Source: JBJYKD01 sp049310025 (lineage in GTDB: Bacteria > Bacillota > Thermosediminibacteria > Thermosediminibacterales > Tepidanaerobacteraceae). From it: a DNA stretch of 32,440 nucleotides. The notes below the pieces were generated by a model. It did not search any database and was not told where the DNA came from. It saw only the letters and a program-made list of their open reading frames with translations. The position numbers and the translations under genes are program-made. Below, piece by piece: positions 1 to 8,688 of the stretch; position 1 is the stretch's first letter, and each line of letters opens with the position of its first letter. The DNA lies in assembly GCF_049310025.1 (NCBI RefSeq), contig NZ_JBJYKD010000032.1, positions 1 through 32,440 of the forward strand, read 5' to 3'.

Positions 1-162
1 GTTAGTTTTTATTTTTCAAGCCGTATTTGGTTAAATATGGATTGGGGAAAAGGGGGAGTTTTTACACTGGAATCAATGTTGTATAACGTAAATCAAAACT
101 ATATAATAAAATCAATAAATGGGCATGATAGGTATGAAATATTAAAACTATTTATAAAATAA
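1..162 (+). CDS. C-terminal end of an unidentified protein (truncated by window edge)
   Basis: An open frame enters from the left edge in frame 1 and runs 53 codons to a TAA at 160-162. The visible tail is rich in Asn, Ile and Lys and ends ...EILKLFIK. No family is recognisable. It is AT-rich like the two ORFs that follow on the same strand, and only 17 bases separate its stop from the next ATG, so the three could form one operon. The frame is open and its codon use matches the neighbours, but without the upstream part it could still be a chance ORF. Confidence 0.4.
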   Translation, partial: VSFYFSSRIWLNMDWGKGGVFTLESMLYNVNQNYIIKSINGHDRYEILKLFIK

Positions 163-179
163 TGTTAGAAGGTGATTTT

Positions 180-323
180 ATGGATATGGATGAGTATTTC
201 AGATGGTATAATCAGGCCGAACATACACTGAAATCATCTGAATATGCCCAAAAAATACTGGCCTTCGTGGAGGGGTATATAAATGAATTTGGCAATGGAG
301 ATAAGAAAGGAAAAAAAGAATAA
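180..323 (+). pseudogene. Internally deleted HEPN-domain toxin gene (HepT-like remnant)
   Basis: Reading from ATG 180 (GAAGGTG about 6 bases upstream) gives a 47-residue protein. Residues 1-20 (MDMDEYFRWYNQAEHTLKSS) look like the first helix of the HEPN proteins paired with MNT nucleotidyltransferases. Residues 21-34 (EYAQKILAFVEGYI) look like their last helix. The middle of the roughly 120-130 residue family, including the Rx4-6H RNase motif, is absent, although the frame stays open across the join. It overlaps the MNT gene by 41 bases, as intact pairs often do. I infer an in-frame internal deletion that removed the toxin active site; a natural mini-protein cannot be excluded. Confidence 0.6.
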
Positions 324-744
324 TTTAATATATAAGGCAACATGTTTTGCAGGTGAGATTAGTAAAGTTTTAAAACCTATGTGCGCCGTTGTGATTGGAT
401 CGGTAGCAAGAGGGGACTTTAATGATGCAAGTGATATTGACGTAGTATTAATCTCGGAAAAAATGCCTGATGTGTATAAAGAGAGACTTGAACTTCTCTA
501 TGATTATGTCTTTGATGCCATAGAACCAAAAGGGTATAACCTCGAAGAATTTATATTGATGTATAAAAAACGAAATCCAATAGCTATTGAAGCTGTAGAA
601 AAAGGCATTATAGTCTATGATGAAGGTGTTTGGAATAAAGTTTTGGATGGGATAAGTTGCACCAGTAATACAACTTCCATCATCTCCACCAAAAAAAGGG
701 CTTTAAAAAGCCCTTCAAGAAGTAACTGCTATACTGGCAAATAG
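283..744 (+). CDS. MNT-type minimal nucleotidyltransferase (antitoxin of a HEPN/MNT pair)
   Basis: The 153-residue protein carries the polymerase-beta-like core: GS at residues 39-40, then DASDIDVV with the acidic pair D51 and D53, i.e. the GSx10DxD motif. In the family, MntA-type antitoxins neutralise HEPN RNases by adding AMP groups. Start ATG 283 follows GGAGG at 9 bases. Residues to about 124 (IIVYDEGVWNKVLDG) fit the family. The last 30 residues are Ser/Thr/Lys-rich, do not resemble it, and are encoded across an inverted repeat that serves as a terminator for the opposite strand. The native C-terminus has probably been lost by rearrangement. The partner toxin gene just upstream is internally deleted. 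Confidence 0.75.
   Translation: MNLAMEIRKEKKNNLIYKATCFAGEISKVLKPMCAVVIGSVARGDFNDASDIDVVLISEKMPDVYKERLELLYDYVFDAIEPKGYNLEEFILMYKKRNPIAIEAVEKGIIVYDEGVWNKVLDGISCTSNTTSIISTKKRALKSPSRSNCYTGK
691..716 (-). terminator. Rho-independent terminator of the larA-DUF362 operon
   Basis: On the minus strand the stem AAGGGCTT/AAGCCCTT with a short AT loop is followed by seven Ts. It lies about 95 bases past the stop of the DUF362 gene. It also lies inside the 3' end of the plus-strand MNT ORF. Confidence 0.75.
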
Positions 745-809
745 ATTGTAACGCAAATTCCAACGCGTCAGATGCTACCGGCATTTTTTCACACCGGCTC
801 AATCCTACC

Positions 810-1958
810 TTAATGCTCCTCGCCTTCCGGCATTTCTTTTTCAGTAACGGTTATCAATTCATATTCCTTGCTGCCCATGCCCAGCTCGCAGGCGGCGTCG
901 ATGTGAAGCTGGGCGTTCTTGCCGGTCACGGCTTTTAATATATTATCACCCTTTTTTACATTTTTATCCGCCGCTTTGGACTGGGGCAGAGGTTCCGCGG
1001 CGTTTATCATATCCAGGGCGGCCTGGTCTATGGCCACGATATCGTGGGAAACCAGGACCCCCTGGTCCTGTACCAGCGGAGTGTCGGCCATGGGCATGCA
1101 GTCGCACTCGGGCTGGACTTCGGTGATGAAATTTATGTACAAAATCCTGCCCTTCTCAAAGGTGGAAACCACCGCATAAGCCGATTCCGCCAGGCCCTTT
1201 TGAAAGTCCTCTTCATTCATCGGCACCACCAGGGCTTTCACCTCGCAGACCCTGGAACAGCGGGCGCACTTCACGCATATGGATTTGTCTATAACGATGC
1301 TGTCGTCGATTAGCTTGATAGCCCCGTGGGGACAGACATCCACGCACTGCCCGCAGCGAACGCATTTTTCCTCCAGCCATTCCAGGTGTTTGTTTTCTTC
1401 GAAGTGAATCCTTCCCCTTTCGGCTTCCCCGTGGTGGTCCTTACAGCTTATGCCCCCCATCCCCAGATTTTTTATGGCGCCGCCAAAGCCCGAACCGATA
1501 TGACCCTTGCAGTGGGACACCACTATCATGGCCGGAGCATAATAAATGGCCGAGGCCACACCGATCTCCTTGAGGATAGGCCCGCTTTTTACCCGGACAT
1601 GGTCCCGGCCGAAAATCCCGTCGGCCAGAATCACGGGAGCGCCCACTGAAAGGTGGTTTATGCCTTCCATGTTGGCCACTTCCAGGTATTCCAGCCCAGG
1701 AATCCGGACGGTATCGGTTATAAACGGCTTACCGCCCGCTTCTTTTACTCTGTCCACCACCTTCCTCAAAAATATGGGCCTTACAATGCGGTGGGCTCCC
1801 TGGGAGCCAAAATGGGTTTTTATTGCCACATAGTCGTCTTTTCCGATAAAGGCGCTGAAATCCACCATCTGGAGGATCTGTTCGAATTTTGCCACAAAAC
1901 TGTATTTGTAATCATAGCTCTTCACTCTTGCATCGGCAAAAAAAATCTTGCTTTTCAC
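810..1958 (-). CDS. DUF362 family protein with two [4Fe-4S] ferredoxin motifs
   Basis: A 382-residue cytoplasmic protein. Residues 1-190 match the DUF362 fold (IKTHFG near 47-51, GGKPFITDT near 75-83, SHCKGHIGSGFGGAIKNLGMG near 148-168). A 2[4Fe-4S] domain follows, with C199, C202, C205, C209 and C228, C231, C234, C238. The biochemical role is unknown; family members sit beside varied redox and racemase genes. The start is GTG 1958, because GGAGGT lies 6 bases upstream; the frame stays open 30 codons further, but that extension overlaps the larA stop and has no ribosome-binding site. It lies 55 bases downstream of larA with no promoter visible between, so both are probably transcribed together, hinting that it serves the LarA-type reaction or its redox state. 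Confidence 0.85.
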   Translation of the reverse strand: MKSKIFFADARVKSYDYKYSFVAKFEQILQMVDFSAFIGKDDYVAIKTHFGSQGAHRIVRPIFLRKVVDRVKEAGGKPFITDTVRIPGLEYLEVANMEGINHLSVGAPVILADGIFGRDHVRVKSGPILKEIGVASAIYYAPAMIVVSHCKGHIGSGFGGAIKNLGMGGISCKDHHGEAERGRIHFEENKHLEWLEEKCVRCGQCVDVCPHGAIKLIDDSIVIDKSICVKCARCSRVCEVKALVVPMNEEDFQKGLAESAYAVVSTFEKGRILYINFITEVQPECDCMPMADTPLVQDQGVLVSHDIVAIDQAALDMINAAEPLPQSKAADKNVKKGDNILKAVTGKNAQLHIDAACELGMGSKEYELITVTEKEMPEGEEH

Positions 1959-2013
1959 GTCATTACCTCCATGACAAATTACATATTTCGATTTCCCGGG
2001 AAATATTTCGCTA

Positions 2014-3303
2014 TCATTTTTCAATAAACGGCACCACCGTGGATGCATGGGGAATTACATAAGCTTTGAAGCCTTCTCCCAATTTGCTTTTTATCATTTC
2101 CACAGCCTCGATAAGATTTCCCGCCGGTATGATCCCCATTTCCCTCACTAAATGTTCGGGCAATTTCGATACCAGCACCACATCAAATCGCTCCATTCCC
2201 AGGGTGAGTATATATCCCACCGCCCCGGCTATGGTGAATTCCTGCCACAGGGCCTCCTCCCGCTCCCTCCTGGTTTTATGATCGGTAATAATGTTATAAA
2301 ACCCGTCATGGCCTATCCCATCGGGACATTCGGCGAGAAGCACCACCATGCCGCCGTCTTTTACAACTTCCATGGCATTTTCAACGGCCTTGGTGGCCTG
2401 GTACAGGTCTATGTCCTTCGGATAGCCGCCGCAGGAAAGGATAAGGGCGTCGGCCGGCTCTTTTACGGTGGTGCTGAAGTAATTCCGTGCAAACCGGCAT
2501 CCCTCTTCAAAGGCGCGATTGTAATCGCCCGCCACCACTTTAACCAGGTCGCCCTCATCGTTCAAGATCACGTTCACAATAAAGTCGGGCCTTACCATGC
2601 CGGCGATTTCGGTCATATCCTCGGCCATGGGATTTTCACGGACCGCTCCAGGTCCCACCCGCGGGTCTAGCCCGCCGCCTTTTTCAATGGGATTCAACAT
2701 CAGCTTGTGATTGTGCTGGATGGTATCGTAACCGCACACCCCGGGACATATGCTCTTCCTGCCGCCGCCGAAGCCTGCCATGGAATGGTATATGATTCCC
2801 CCCGTCAGAATTACCCTGTCGGCTTCCACCACTGCCTTATTAACATAGACGGGCGTCCCGCGGGAAGTTTTACCCACAAAGGTCAGTGTCTCCGGAGCCC
2901 GGGAGTTGTGGTCGATGATTTTAATGCGGGATACAATCTCCCTGCCGAACATGTACTCGTGTTCCTCCACGGTGTGCCCCCGGTGCGTCCCGGTGGCCAC
3001 CAGGATGGTAATATCATCGTCACCAATCCCGCACCGGTTTAATTCTGAAATCAATACGGGTATCACGACCTGACTTTTTACGCTGCGGGTTATATCGCTG
3101 GCCACCACCACCACCTTTTCACCGGATTTTATTATCTCCCTCAGTGCCGGCGCCCCGATGGGGTTTTCGATGGCATCCAGCACCGACTGTCTCTCGTCTG
3201 ATACGGGAACGGTTTTCTTCTCCTCCAGTATATTGAGCAGGTTGTTTTCATCAATTTTTAACTCCAGTTCCTCTTTACCGTATTTTAATTTTATCGGGAC
3301 CAA
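2014..3303 (-). CDS. larA: Nickel-pincer (LarA-type) lactate racemase family protein
   Basis: A 429-residue LarA-family protein. LarA uses a nickel-pincer nucleotide to racemise or epimerise 2-hydroxyacids. The residues known in Lactobacillus plantarum LarA are all present with a near-constant offset: R73 (ITRS), H107 (TGTHRGH), H173 (IYHSMAGFGGG), K183 (GGRK, covalent pincer lysine), H199 (QHNH) and K296 (CGGYPKD). An active enzyme is therefore likely. The substrate is open, since LarA homologues also act on other 2-hydroxyacids. The start is TTG 3303, with AGGAG 9 bases upstream and a sigma-A-type promoter at 3347-3375. The larB, larC and larE cofactor genes are not in this window and must lie elsewhere if the protein is active. 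Confidence 0.9.
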   Translation of the reverse strand: MVPIKLKYGKEELELKIDENNLLNILEEKKTVPVSDERQSVLDAIENPIGAPALREIIKSGEKVVVVASDITRSVKSQVVIPVLISELNRCGIGDDDITILVATGTHRGHTVEEHEYMFGREIVSRIKIIDHNSRAPETLTFVGKTSRGTPVYVNKAVVEADRVILTGGIIYHSMAGFGGGRKSICPGVCGYDTIQHNHKLMLNPIEKGGGLDPRVGPGAVRENPMAEDMTEIAGMVRPDFIVNVILNDEGDLVKVVAGDYNRAFEEGCRFARNYFSTTVKEPADALILSCGGYPKDIDLYQATKAVENAMEVVKDGGMVVLLAECPDGIGHDGFYNIITDHKTRREREEALWQEFTIAGAVGYILTLGMERFDVVLVSKLPEHLVREMGIIPAGNLIEAVEMIKSKLGEGFKAYVIPHASTVVPFIEK

Positions 3304-3346
3304 TTTGCTTCACTCCTGCGATTTAATATAATCATATATTTTTTTA

Positions 3347-3375
3347 ATTATACAACCAGACCCTTTTTTTGTAAA
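3347..3375 (-). promoter_or_regulatory. Sigma-A-type promoter of larA-DUF362
   Basis: Minus-strand TTTACA (3370-3375), a 17-base spacer, and a perfect TATAAT (3347-3352), 44 bases upstream of the larA TTG start. Confidence 0.75.
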
Positions 3376-3415
3376 TAATAAACGCAGGATGCTGCCGGAA
3401 AATTCGAATGAAACC

Positions 3416-3435
3416 AAAAAGAGGGATATAGCCCT
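3416..3435 (-). terminator. Weak terminator-like hairpin after yycI
   Basis: Just past the yycI stop, the minus strand reads AGGG-CTATAT-CCCT followed by CTTTTT. The stem is only four pairs, so termination may be inefficient. It is the only candidate before the larA promoter. Confidence 0.3.
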
Positions 3436-3438
3436 GAC

Positions 3439-4290
3439 TCACTGCTCCAGCTCTCCGGTATAGGCATTGACATAATAGAAATCTCCGTTTTTCAGTTCAA
3501 TTTTCCAGACGGGTGCGGCCTGCCATCGTTCGGCATTGTAAAACTTGGAGTAAAAACCCTGGCTCATCCGCGTAATCACCAACGGTTCGGAGGATTTCCT
3601 CTCGCTGACCACCCTCATTATGGCGGTAAGCGGCAAAATTACGGCCCTTTTTTTGCCCCTGTAGCCGTGGGGATTCAACCAGCACTGATAGACGCTCCTT
3701 ACTCCCGATGGCGTTACCAGAATATCCATGTAGCTGTTGGCGATGAAAAAGCCGTCATAATTCCTCACGTATTCTATCAAAAACCCTTTGCTCTTGTCGT
3801 CGTAAGAGATGCCGCCGAGTACCGCCTCTTCGGGAAGGCCCCCGTGGGTTTTAATAAATTCCATGGCAAGTCTTTGAGCCTCATCCTCGTTCAATCGTGC
3901 AAAAATTTTTTTATCCTCTTTATTAAAATATGTGATGATTCCGTTTTCCATGACGATAAGCTGTTCATTTCCCAGAGTAAAACTCCTGCCGCCCTGGATG
4001 ACCTCCACCAGGGGCTTGGCCCCTCTGCCCAGGAAATTCTCCAGCACCTTCTGTTCATCTACTTTTTTATACCCCACTTCCAGAAAAGCCTGCGGCCTGC
4101 CTTTTTCCGGAATGTCCACTTCCAGCTTTATGCCTTTCTGATCCAGGAGGGCTTTTATCTCCTGTCGCTGGTTTTCCGTCAGGTAAAATTCGGCAGCGGG
4201 CTTTTCCCTGAACCACAGGTTCCCGGTGAGGATCAGATTCAACACCATGAAAGAGCCTATCAGTATTATCATCGCCCTGCGGGAATCCAC
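3439..4290 (-). CDS. yycI: YycI/WalI-like regulator of the WalK sensor kinase
   Basis: A 283-residue protein with one N-terminal membrane segment (about residues 7-24, MIILIGSFMVLNLILTGNLWF) and an extracytoplasmic remainder. Position and layout match YycI, which with YycH contacts the WalK membrane domain and modulates its activity in Bacillus. Repeat-like segments resemble those of YycH (EFIKTHGGLPEEA here, EFINTHGGWPHGT there), as expected for this pair. I chose GTG 4290: GGAG lies 8 bases upstream and overlaps the yycH stop codon, leaving a 5-base gap that suggests translational coupling. Longer upstream reading would run inside yycH. Confidence 0.75.
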   Translation of the reverse strand: MDSRRAMIILIGSFMVLNLILTGNLWFREKPAAEFYLTENQRQEIKALLDQKGIKLEVDIPEKGRPQAFLEVGYKKVDEQKVLENFLGRGAKPLVEVIQGGRSFTLGNEQLIVMENGIITYFNKEDKKIFARLNEDEAQRLAMEFIKTHGGLPEEAVLGGISYDDKSKGFLIEYVRNYDGFFIANSYMDILVTPSGVRSVYQCWLNPHGYRGKKRAVILPLTAIMRVVSERKSSEPLVITRMSQGFYSKFYNAERWQAAPVWKIELKNGDFYYVNAYTGELEQ

Positions 4291-4295
4291 ACAAA

Positions 4296-5615
4296 TCACT
4301 CCGATGAGTTTTCCGGCTCCTGTCCCATCTGGATTTCTTTCGGGACCAGGCCTTCGATTATAACTTGCTTTTCCGGGGCAATTATCACCCAAACGGCGCG
4401 AAGCTCTTCCTCCCCAGCAAGATAGGCCGGGTAGAGGTTGTCGATGGTCTTGATGTTCTGTTTTACGACCGCCGCATCCAGCGCCCTTACGGGTGATATC
4501 AAATCCTGGACTTTCACCTGCCTGTCTACGATCCTTATCCGCCTGTAATAATTCTTCACCAGACCGCCGTCCACAGTCACCATTAGATAATCTTTTTCAG
4601 CGATAAGGGGATAGCCGTTCACCCTTATCTGGAAAATAAAGGTGTATGATTGCCCCCCTTCCCCGCCGCCCGATGTTTTATAGGAAGACAGATAGGTGCC
4701 GTGGGGCCAGCCGCCGTGGGTATTTATAAATTCCACGGCCATGTTTAAGGCTTCGTAGAAAGAGGAGTTTTTCCTTTGCTCTTTTGTCCCGGGATAGGTG
4801 TATTCCACGGCACCCTCCGGATAGATCCTCAAACCCCGCTGCCCGTCGGTATAAATTATCGCCCCGTCCCTTTCCTCGATTTTTCTCGTCACCGAAAAGT
4901 CGGGGAAAAATTTGGCGGCCAGGCGGTCGCCGGCGATTTTCTCGTTTCTGAGGGTAAAAATGGGCAGTTCGGAGAGGGAGAGGGGTACATATATTCCCTT
5001 GGAAACTTTCAGGTTTATGTTGCCCGTTGGGAGGACGGCGTACAGGGGTGGATTCGAATCCGCTATGTCTTTCAACACCTGCAACATTTCGCCGGTGTCT
5101 GCGGTTTTGTTCAGCCTGTAGTAGCGCCCGTCGGCATCCCTGAAATATATTGTAAGCCCCCCGTCTTCCACGAGCAGGTAGGAACTCACCGGCTTGTTGT
5201 CAAAAAAAGGCACGTCCTGCGCCTTCACGTTGAAAACCTGTTTCAAAAAAGCCGCCGGCAGCGGTGCGGGAAAAAAGACTTCCATACCTCTCTTCTGGGC
5301 AAAAAAATCGGCATTCATATCCACCGGCTCGGGAGATGCCGCAGACCATTGATTAACCAGGGTCTTTCGGGTGAAATTCCACACCCTGTCGTAAAAGGGT
5401 GAAGACTGGTTGACAAGGGTATGGCTTGAGTTTCCGAGGTGGACCAGTATTCTATCGGGGCTTATCACCGACACAAGGTCCACTTTTTTATCTTCCTGCA
5501 CTCTACTTTCCGCCGTCATTTCTCCGGGGATTCCGGACCAGATGGTGTACGAAAGAAAAAGGCTGATACCAACCAGGAGGATAAGAATCCATACCAGGAC
5601 AGAATCTCTTGCCAT
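4296..5615 (-). CDS. yycH: YycH/WalH-like regulator of the WalK sensor kinase
   Basis: A 439-residue protein with one N-terminal transmembrane helix (about residues 7-27) and a large outside domain, the architecture of YycH. In Bacillus, YycH and YycI form a membrane complex with WalK. ATG 5615 has AAGGCGG about 7 bases upstream. It lies 14 bases after the Ig-like gene and 5 bases before yycI. Identification rests on size, topology and position; sequence conservation in this family is low. Confidence 0.8.
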   Translation of the reverse strand: MARDSVLVWILILLVGISLFLSYTIWSGIPGEMTAESRVQEDKKVDLVSVISPDRILVHLGNSSHTLVNQSSPFYDRVWNFTRKTLVNQWSAASPEPVDMNADFFAQKRGMEVFFPAPLPAAFLKQVFNVKAQDVPFFDNKPVSSYLLVEDGGLTIYFRDADGRYYRLNKTADTGEMLQVLKDIADSNPPLYAVLPTGNINLKVSKGIYVPLSLSELPIFTLRNEKIAGDRLAAKFFPDFSVTRKIEERDGAIIYTDGQRGLRIYPEGAVEYTYPGTKEQRKNSSFYEALNMAVEFINTHGGWPHGTYLSSYKTSGGGEGGQSYTFIFQIRVNGYPLIAEKDYLMVTVDGGLVKNYYRRIRIVDRQVKVQDLISPVRALDAAVVKQNIKTIDNLYPAYLAGEEELRAVWVIIAPEKQVIIEGLVPKEIQMGQEPENSSE

Positions 5616-5629
5616 GGTGGCACCGCCTT

Positions 5630-6043
5630 TTATTTTAAGATAAGGAAAGTCTTGATGGTCTGTATGAGGTAATCAAGCTCCAGCCATTCTGACGAGCCGT
5701 CCGTATGGTATACCCGGCGGGAAACCGTCTCGGATTTGCCGGAAGGGAACACGGCCTTTATGGTGATGATGTTTTCTCTGGACTTCACCGGCACCTGGGT
5801 CAAAAAAATACCCGCCGCCCCCACGGTCAGCTTGCTTTTTGAAACTCCGTTCACCATAATCGAAACAGTGGTTTCTGGAAGGGTCTCGCCTGAAACCACG
5901 ACCAAATTCTTGTTTGTCAGAAAATTATCTTTGGGTTCATTAACAATCAGAAAAGAGTCGGGACCCGAGGCCTTAGCCGAGGGAGACATAAATATTATTA
6001 TTAATGCGATGGTTAGCAGAAATATTAATGAGACCCTTTTCAT
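5630..6043 (-). CDS. Secreted small Ig-like (glucodextranase-B-like) domain protein
   Basis: A 137-residue protein with a signal peptide (MKRVSLIFLLTIALIIIF, Ala-x-Ala near 23-25). A single beta-rich domain follows, with the pattern VSGETLPETTVSIMVNG ... VPVKSRENIITIKAVFPSGK. This is typical of bacterial Ig-like/glucodextranase-B modules that bind surfaces or partner proteins. ATG 6043 has GGGAG 9 bases upstream. It sits between walK and yycH, where the Bacillus operon has no gene, and a four-unit array of WalR-type half-sites precedes it. An extracellular input or partner for WalK/YycHI is plausible but unproven. Confidence 0.7.
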   Translation of the reverse strand: MKRVSLIFLLTIALIIIFMSPSAKASGPDSFLIVNEPKDNFLTNKNLVVVSGETLPETTVSIMVNGVSKSKLTVGAAGIFLTQVPVKSRENIITIKAVFPSGKSETVSRRVYHTDGSSEWLELDYLIQTIKTFLILK

Positions 6044-6112
6044 AAAGTTACGCTCCCTTGCAAATAGTTTTCCCCAGACTTTATCCTATTACTATTAGTT
6101 TAAATGATTAAT

Positions 6113-6151
6113 ATTACAAATAGATTACAACGCCATTAAAATTAGATTACA
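6113..6151 (-). promoter_or_regulatory. Four-unit 11-bp-phased WalR-type binding array
   Basis: On the minus strand, half-sites lie at 6151-6146 (TGTAAT), 6140-6135 (TTTAAT), 6129-6124 (TGTAAT) and 6118-6113 (TGTAAT), each starting exactly 11 bases after the last. The final two form TGTAATCTATTTGTAAT, a perfect match to the TGTWAH-N5-TGTWAH box of WalR/YycF. The array sits in the 122-base gap between walK and the Ig-like gene. Confidence 0.7.
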
Positions 6152-6165
6152 CATATGGCGCTCTT

Positions 6166-7944
6166 TCAGGAAAGGTCTCTTCCGGCCGGACTGTTTGACG
6201 GCAGATAGACCGAAACAATCGTACCCTTCCCAAGTTCGCTTTCTATGTTAATCCTCCCGCCGTGGGCCTCGACGATTTCCCTGGCAATGGAAAGACCCAG
6301 GCCGGTACCTCCCAGCTCCCGGGAACGGGTCTTATCCACCCGGTAAAACCTTTCAAATATGCGTGGAAGATCTTCTCTCGGAATGCCGATGCCCGTATCC
6401 CCGAAGACAATCCTGACATCTCTTTCTAAAAGTTCCAGCTTAACAGAAATATTCCCGCCTTCGGGAGTATATTTTATGGCATTGCTGAGGATGTTTTGAA
6501 AAACCTGTTCTATCTTATCCCTGTCGGCTATCACTTCACAGGGCGTCTCGGGTATGTCGACATTCAGCGACTGACGTTTTTTTGTGGCGTTGACCTTCAT
6601 TTTGGCTATGACATCCAACAGAACCCGGTTTAAGGCCACAGGCCTCCTGTCCCACCGTATCTCCTTGTTGTCAAGGCGCGACAGCTCCAGAAGATCGTTT
6701 ACCAGCCTGGTCATGCGGTCCGCCTCGTTATTCACCACCCCCATGAACTGCCGGGCGACCTCCGGGTCTTCCATGGCGCCGTCCAGCAGTGTTTCCGTAT
6801 AGCTTTTAATGGTGGTAAGGGGCGTTCTCAGCTCGTGCGATACGTTGGCCACAAATTCCTTTCTCATGTCCTCAAGGCGCTGCTGCCTGGTCACATCGTG
6901 GAGCACCAGGATAAGCCCTATCACGCGGCTGCCCCTTTTCAGGGGGGCTATGATGGCTTTTAATATAAGGCTGTCGGTTTTTATAAGGGTTTCCCGGAGG
7001 TCAGACTCCTCGCCCAGAAAGTCTTCTATGGCCACGTCGAAGTACTTCCTGAGGCTTTCGGAAAAATCGCTGCCCTCGGGGCTCCGGTCCAGTGAAAGCA
7101 TATTCATGGCGGCCGGGTTTATATGTATCACTTCACTCTTATCGTTCAGGGCGATAACTCCGTCGGCCATGTTGGCAAGTATGGCCTCCATTTTTTCCTT
7201 TTCGTCTGATATCTCCTCCATGGTTTCCTTGAGGCGCGTGGTGAGGTAATTGAACATTTCCGTCAATTTCCCTATTTCGTCGTTGGATTTTACCTGGATC
7301 CTGCGGTCGAAATCCCCCTGGGCCATAAGGGCCGCCTGCCTGGTCACCTCCTGGATGGGACCGGTGATGGTCTTGGAAAGGGCGTACCCGAGAAACCCGG
7401 CTATACCGAGGGCCATAAGGGTGGCAACCAGGAGTATGGCTTTGATGTCGTTTAAAGTGGAGTAAATGTCTTTCATGGAAGATATGAGATATATTATGCC
7501 CACCACCCTGCCATTTATCGTCACCGGATAGGCCAGATACATGAAGCGCTCGCTGTTTTTGGGCTCCTCTCTTATATCCCGGGCTTCTGTGCCGAAAGTG
7601 GCCTGGGTGATTTCCGGAGTGAGGAGTTTCAGTCCCCTCTGAAATTTCTCATCGGTGGAGAAAATTATATTGGCGCTCTCATCCAGGATGATAATGGAGC
7701 TCACCTCGGCACCCCCCAGTTCCTTTATTAATTTGTCATCTATCTCATGGTACCGGGGAATGGGGTAAAGATACCTTTCGGTAAAACCCGCGATGAGCTG
7801 GGCTTTGGTGTCCATGTTTCGGGCCAGGCTGCCCACCTGGTATTTTTCCAGAGACTGAAGCAGGTATACCCCGACTATCTCCATGGCCAGGAGTATGAGC
7901 AGGATGTAAATTGAGACGAGCTTCCACTGGATGCTTCTGAACAA
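6166..7944 (-). CDS. walK: WalK (YycG) sensor histidine kinase
   Basis: A 592-residue kinase that senses cell-wall state and phosphorylates WalR. Domains in order: TM1 (about 9-30), extracytoplasmic PAS/Cache-like sensor (31-165), TM2 (168-190), HAMP (190-242), cytoplasmic PAS (250-352), HisKA with phospho-acceptor H370 in FVANVSHELRTP, then the ATPase with N box NILSNAIKYTPEGG (484-497), G1 DTGIGIP (516-522), F box FERFYRVD and G2 GGTGLGLS (545-552). Length and layout fit YycG of Firmicutes. It starts 12 bases after walR, so the two are cotranscribed. All catalytic boxes are intact. Confidence 0.95.
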   Translation of the reverse strand: MFRSIQWKLVSIYILLILLAMEIVGVYLLQSLEKYQVGSLARNMDTKAQLIAGFTERYLYPIPRYHEIDDKLIKELGGAEVSSIIILDESANIIFSTDEKFQRGLKLLTPEITQATFGTEARDIREEPKNSERFMYLAYPVTINGRVVGIIYLISSMKDIYSTLNDIKAILLVATLMALGIAGFLGYALSKTITGPIQEVTRQAALMAQGDFDRRIQVKSNDEIGKLTEMFNYLTTRLKETMEEISDEKEKMEAILANMADGVIALNDKSEVIHINPAAMNMLSLDRSPEGSDFSESLRKYFDVAIEDFLGEESDLRETLIKTDSLILKAIIAPLKRGSRVIGLILVLHDVTRQQRLEDMRKEFVANVSHELRTPLTTIKSYTETLLDGAMEDPEVARQFMGVVNNEADRMTRLVNDLLELSRLDNKEIRWDRRPVALNRVLLDVIAKMKVNATKKRQSLNVDIPETPCEVIADRDKIEQVFQNILSNAIKYTPEGGNISVKLELLERDVRIVFGDTGIGIPREDLPRIFERFYRVDKTRSRELGGTGLGLSIAREIVEAHGGRINIESELGKGTIVSVYLPSNSPAGRDLS

Positions 7945-7956
7945 TTAATGTTCCTC

Positions 7957-8646
<690 letters not shown>

Positions 8647-8688
8647 CAAGACCACCCTCCAGTTATGTTATTATTCGCCATAATGAGG

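Noticed and set aside
3667..4425. 252-codon open frame on the plus strand opposite yycH/yycI
   Set aside because: It is the antisense shadow of two well-supported genes, with no ribosome-binding site and no family resemblance.
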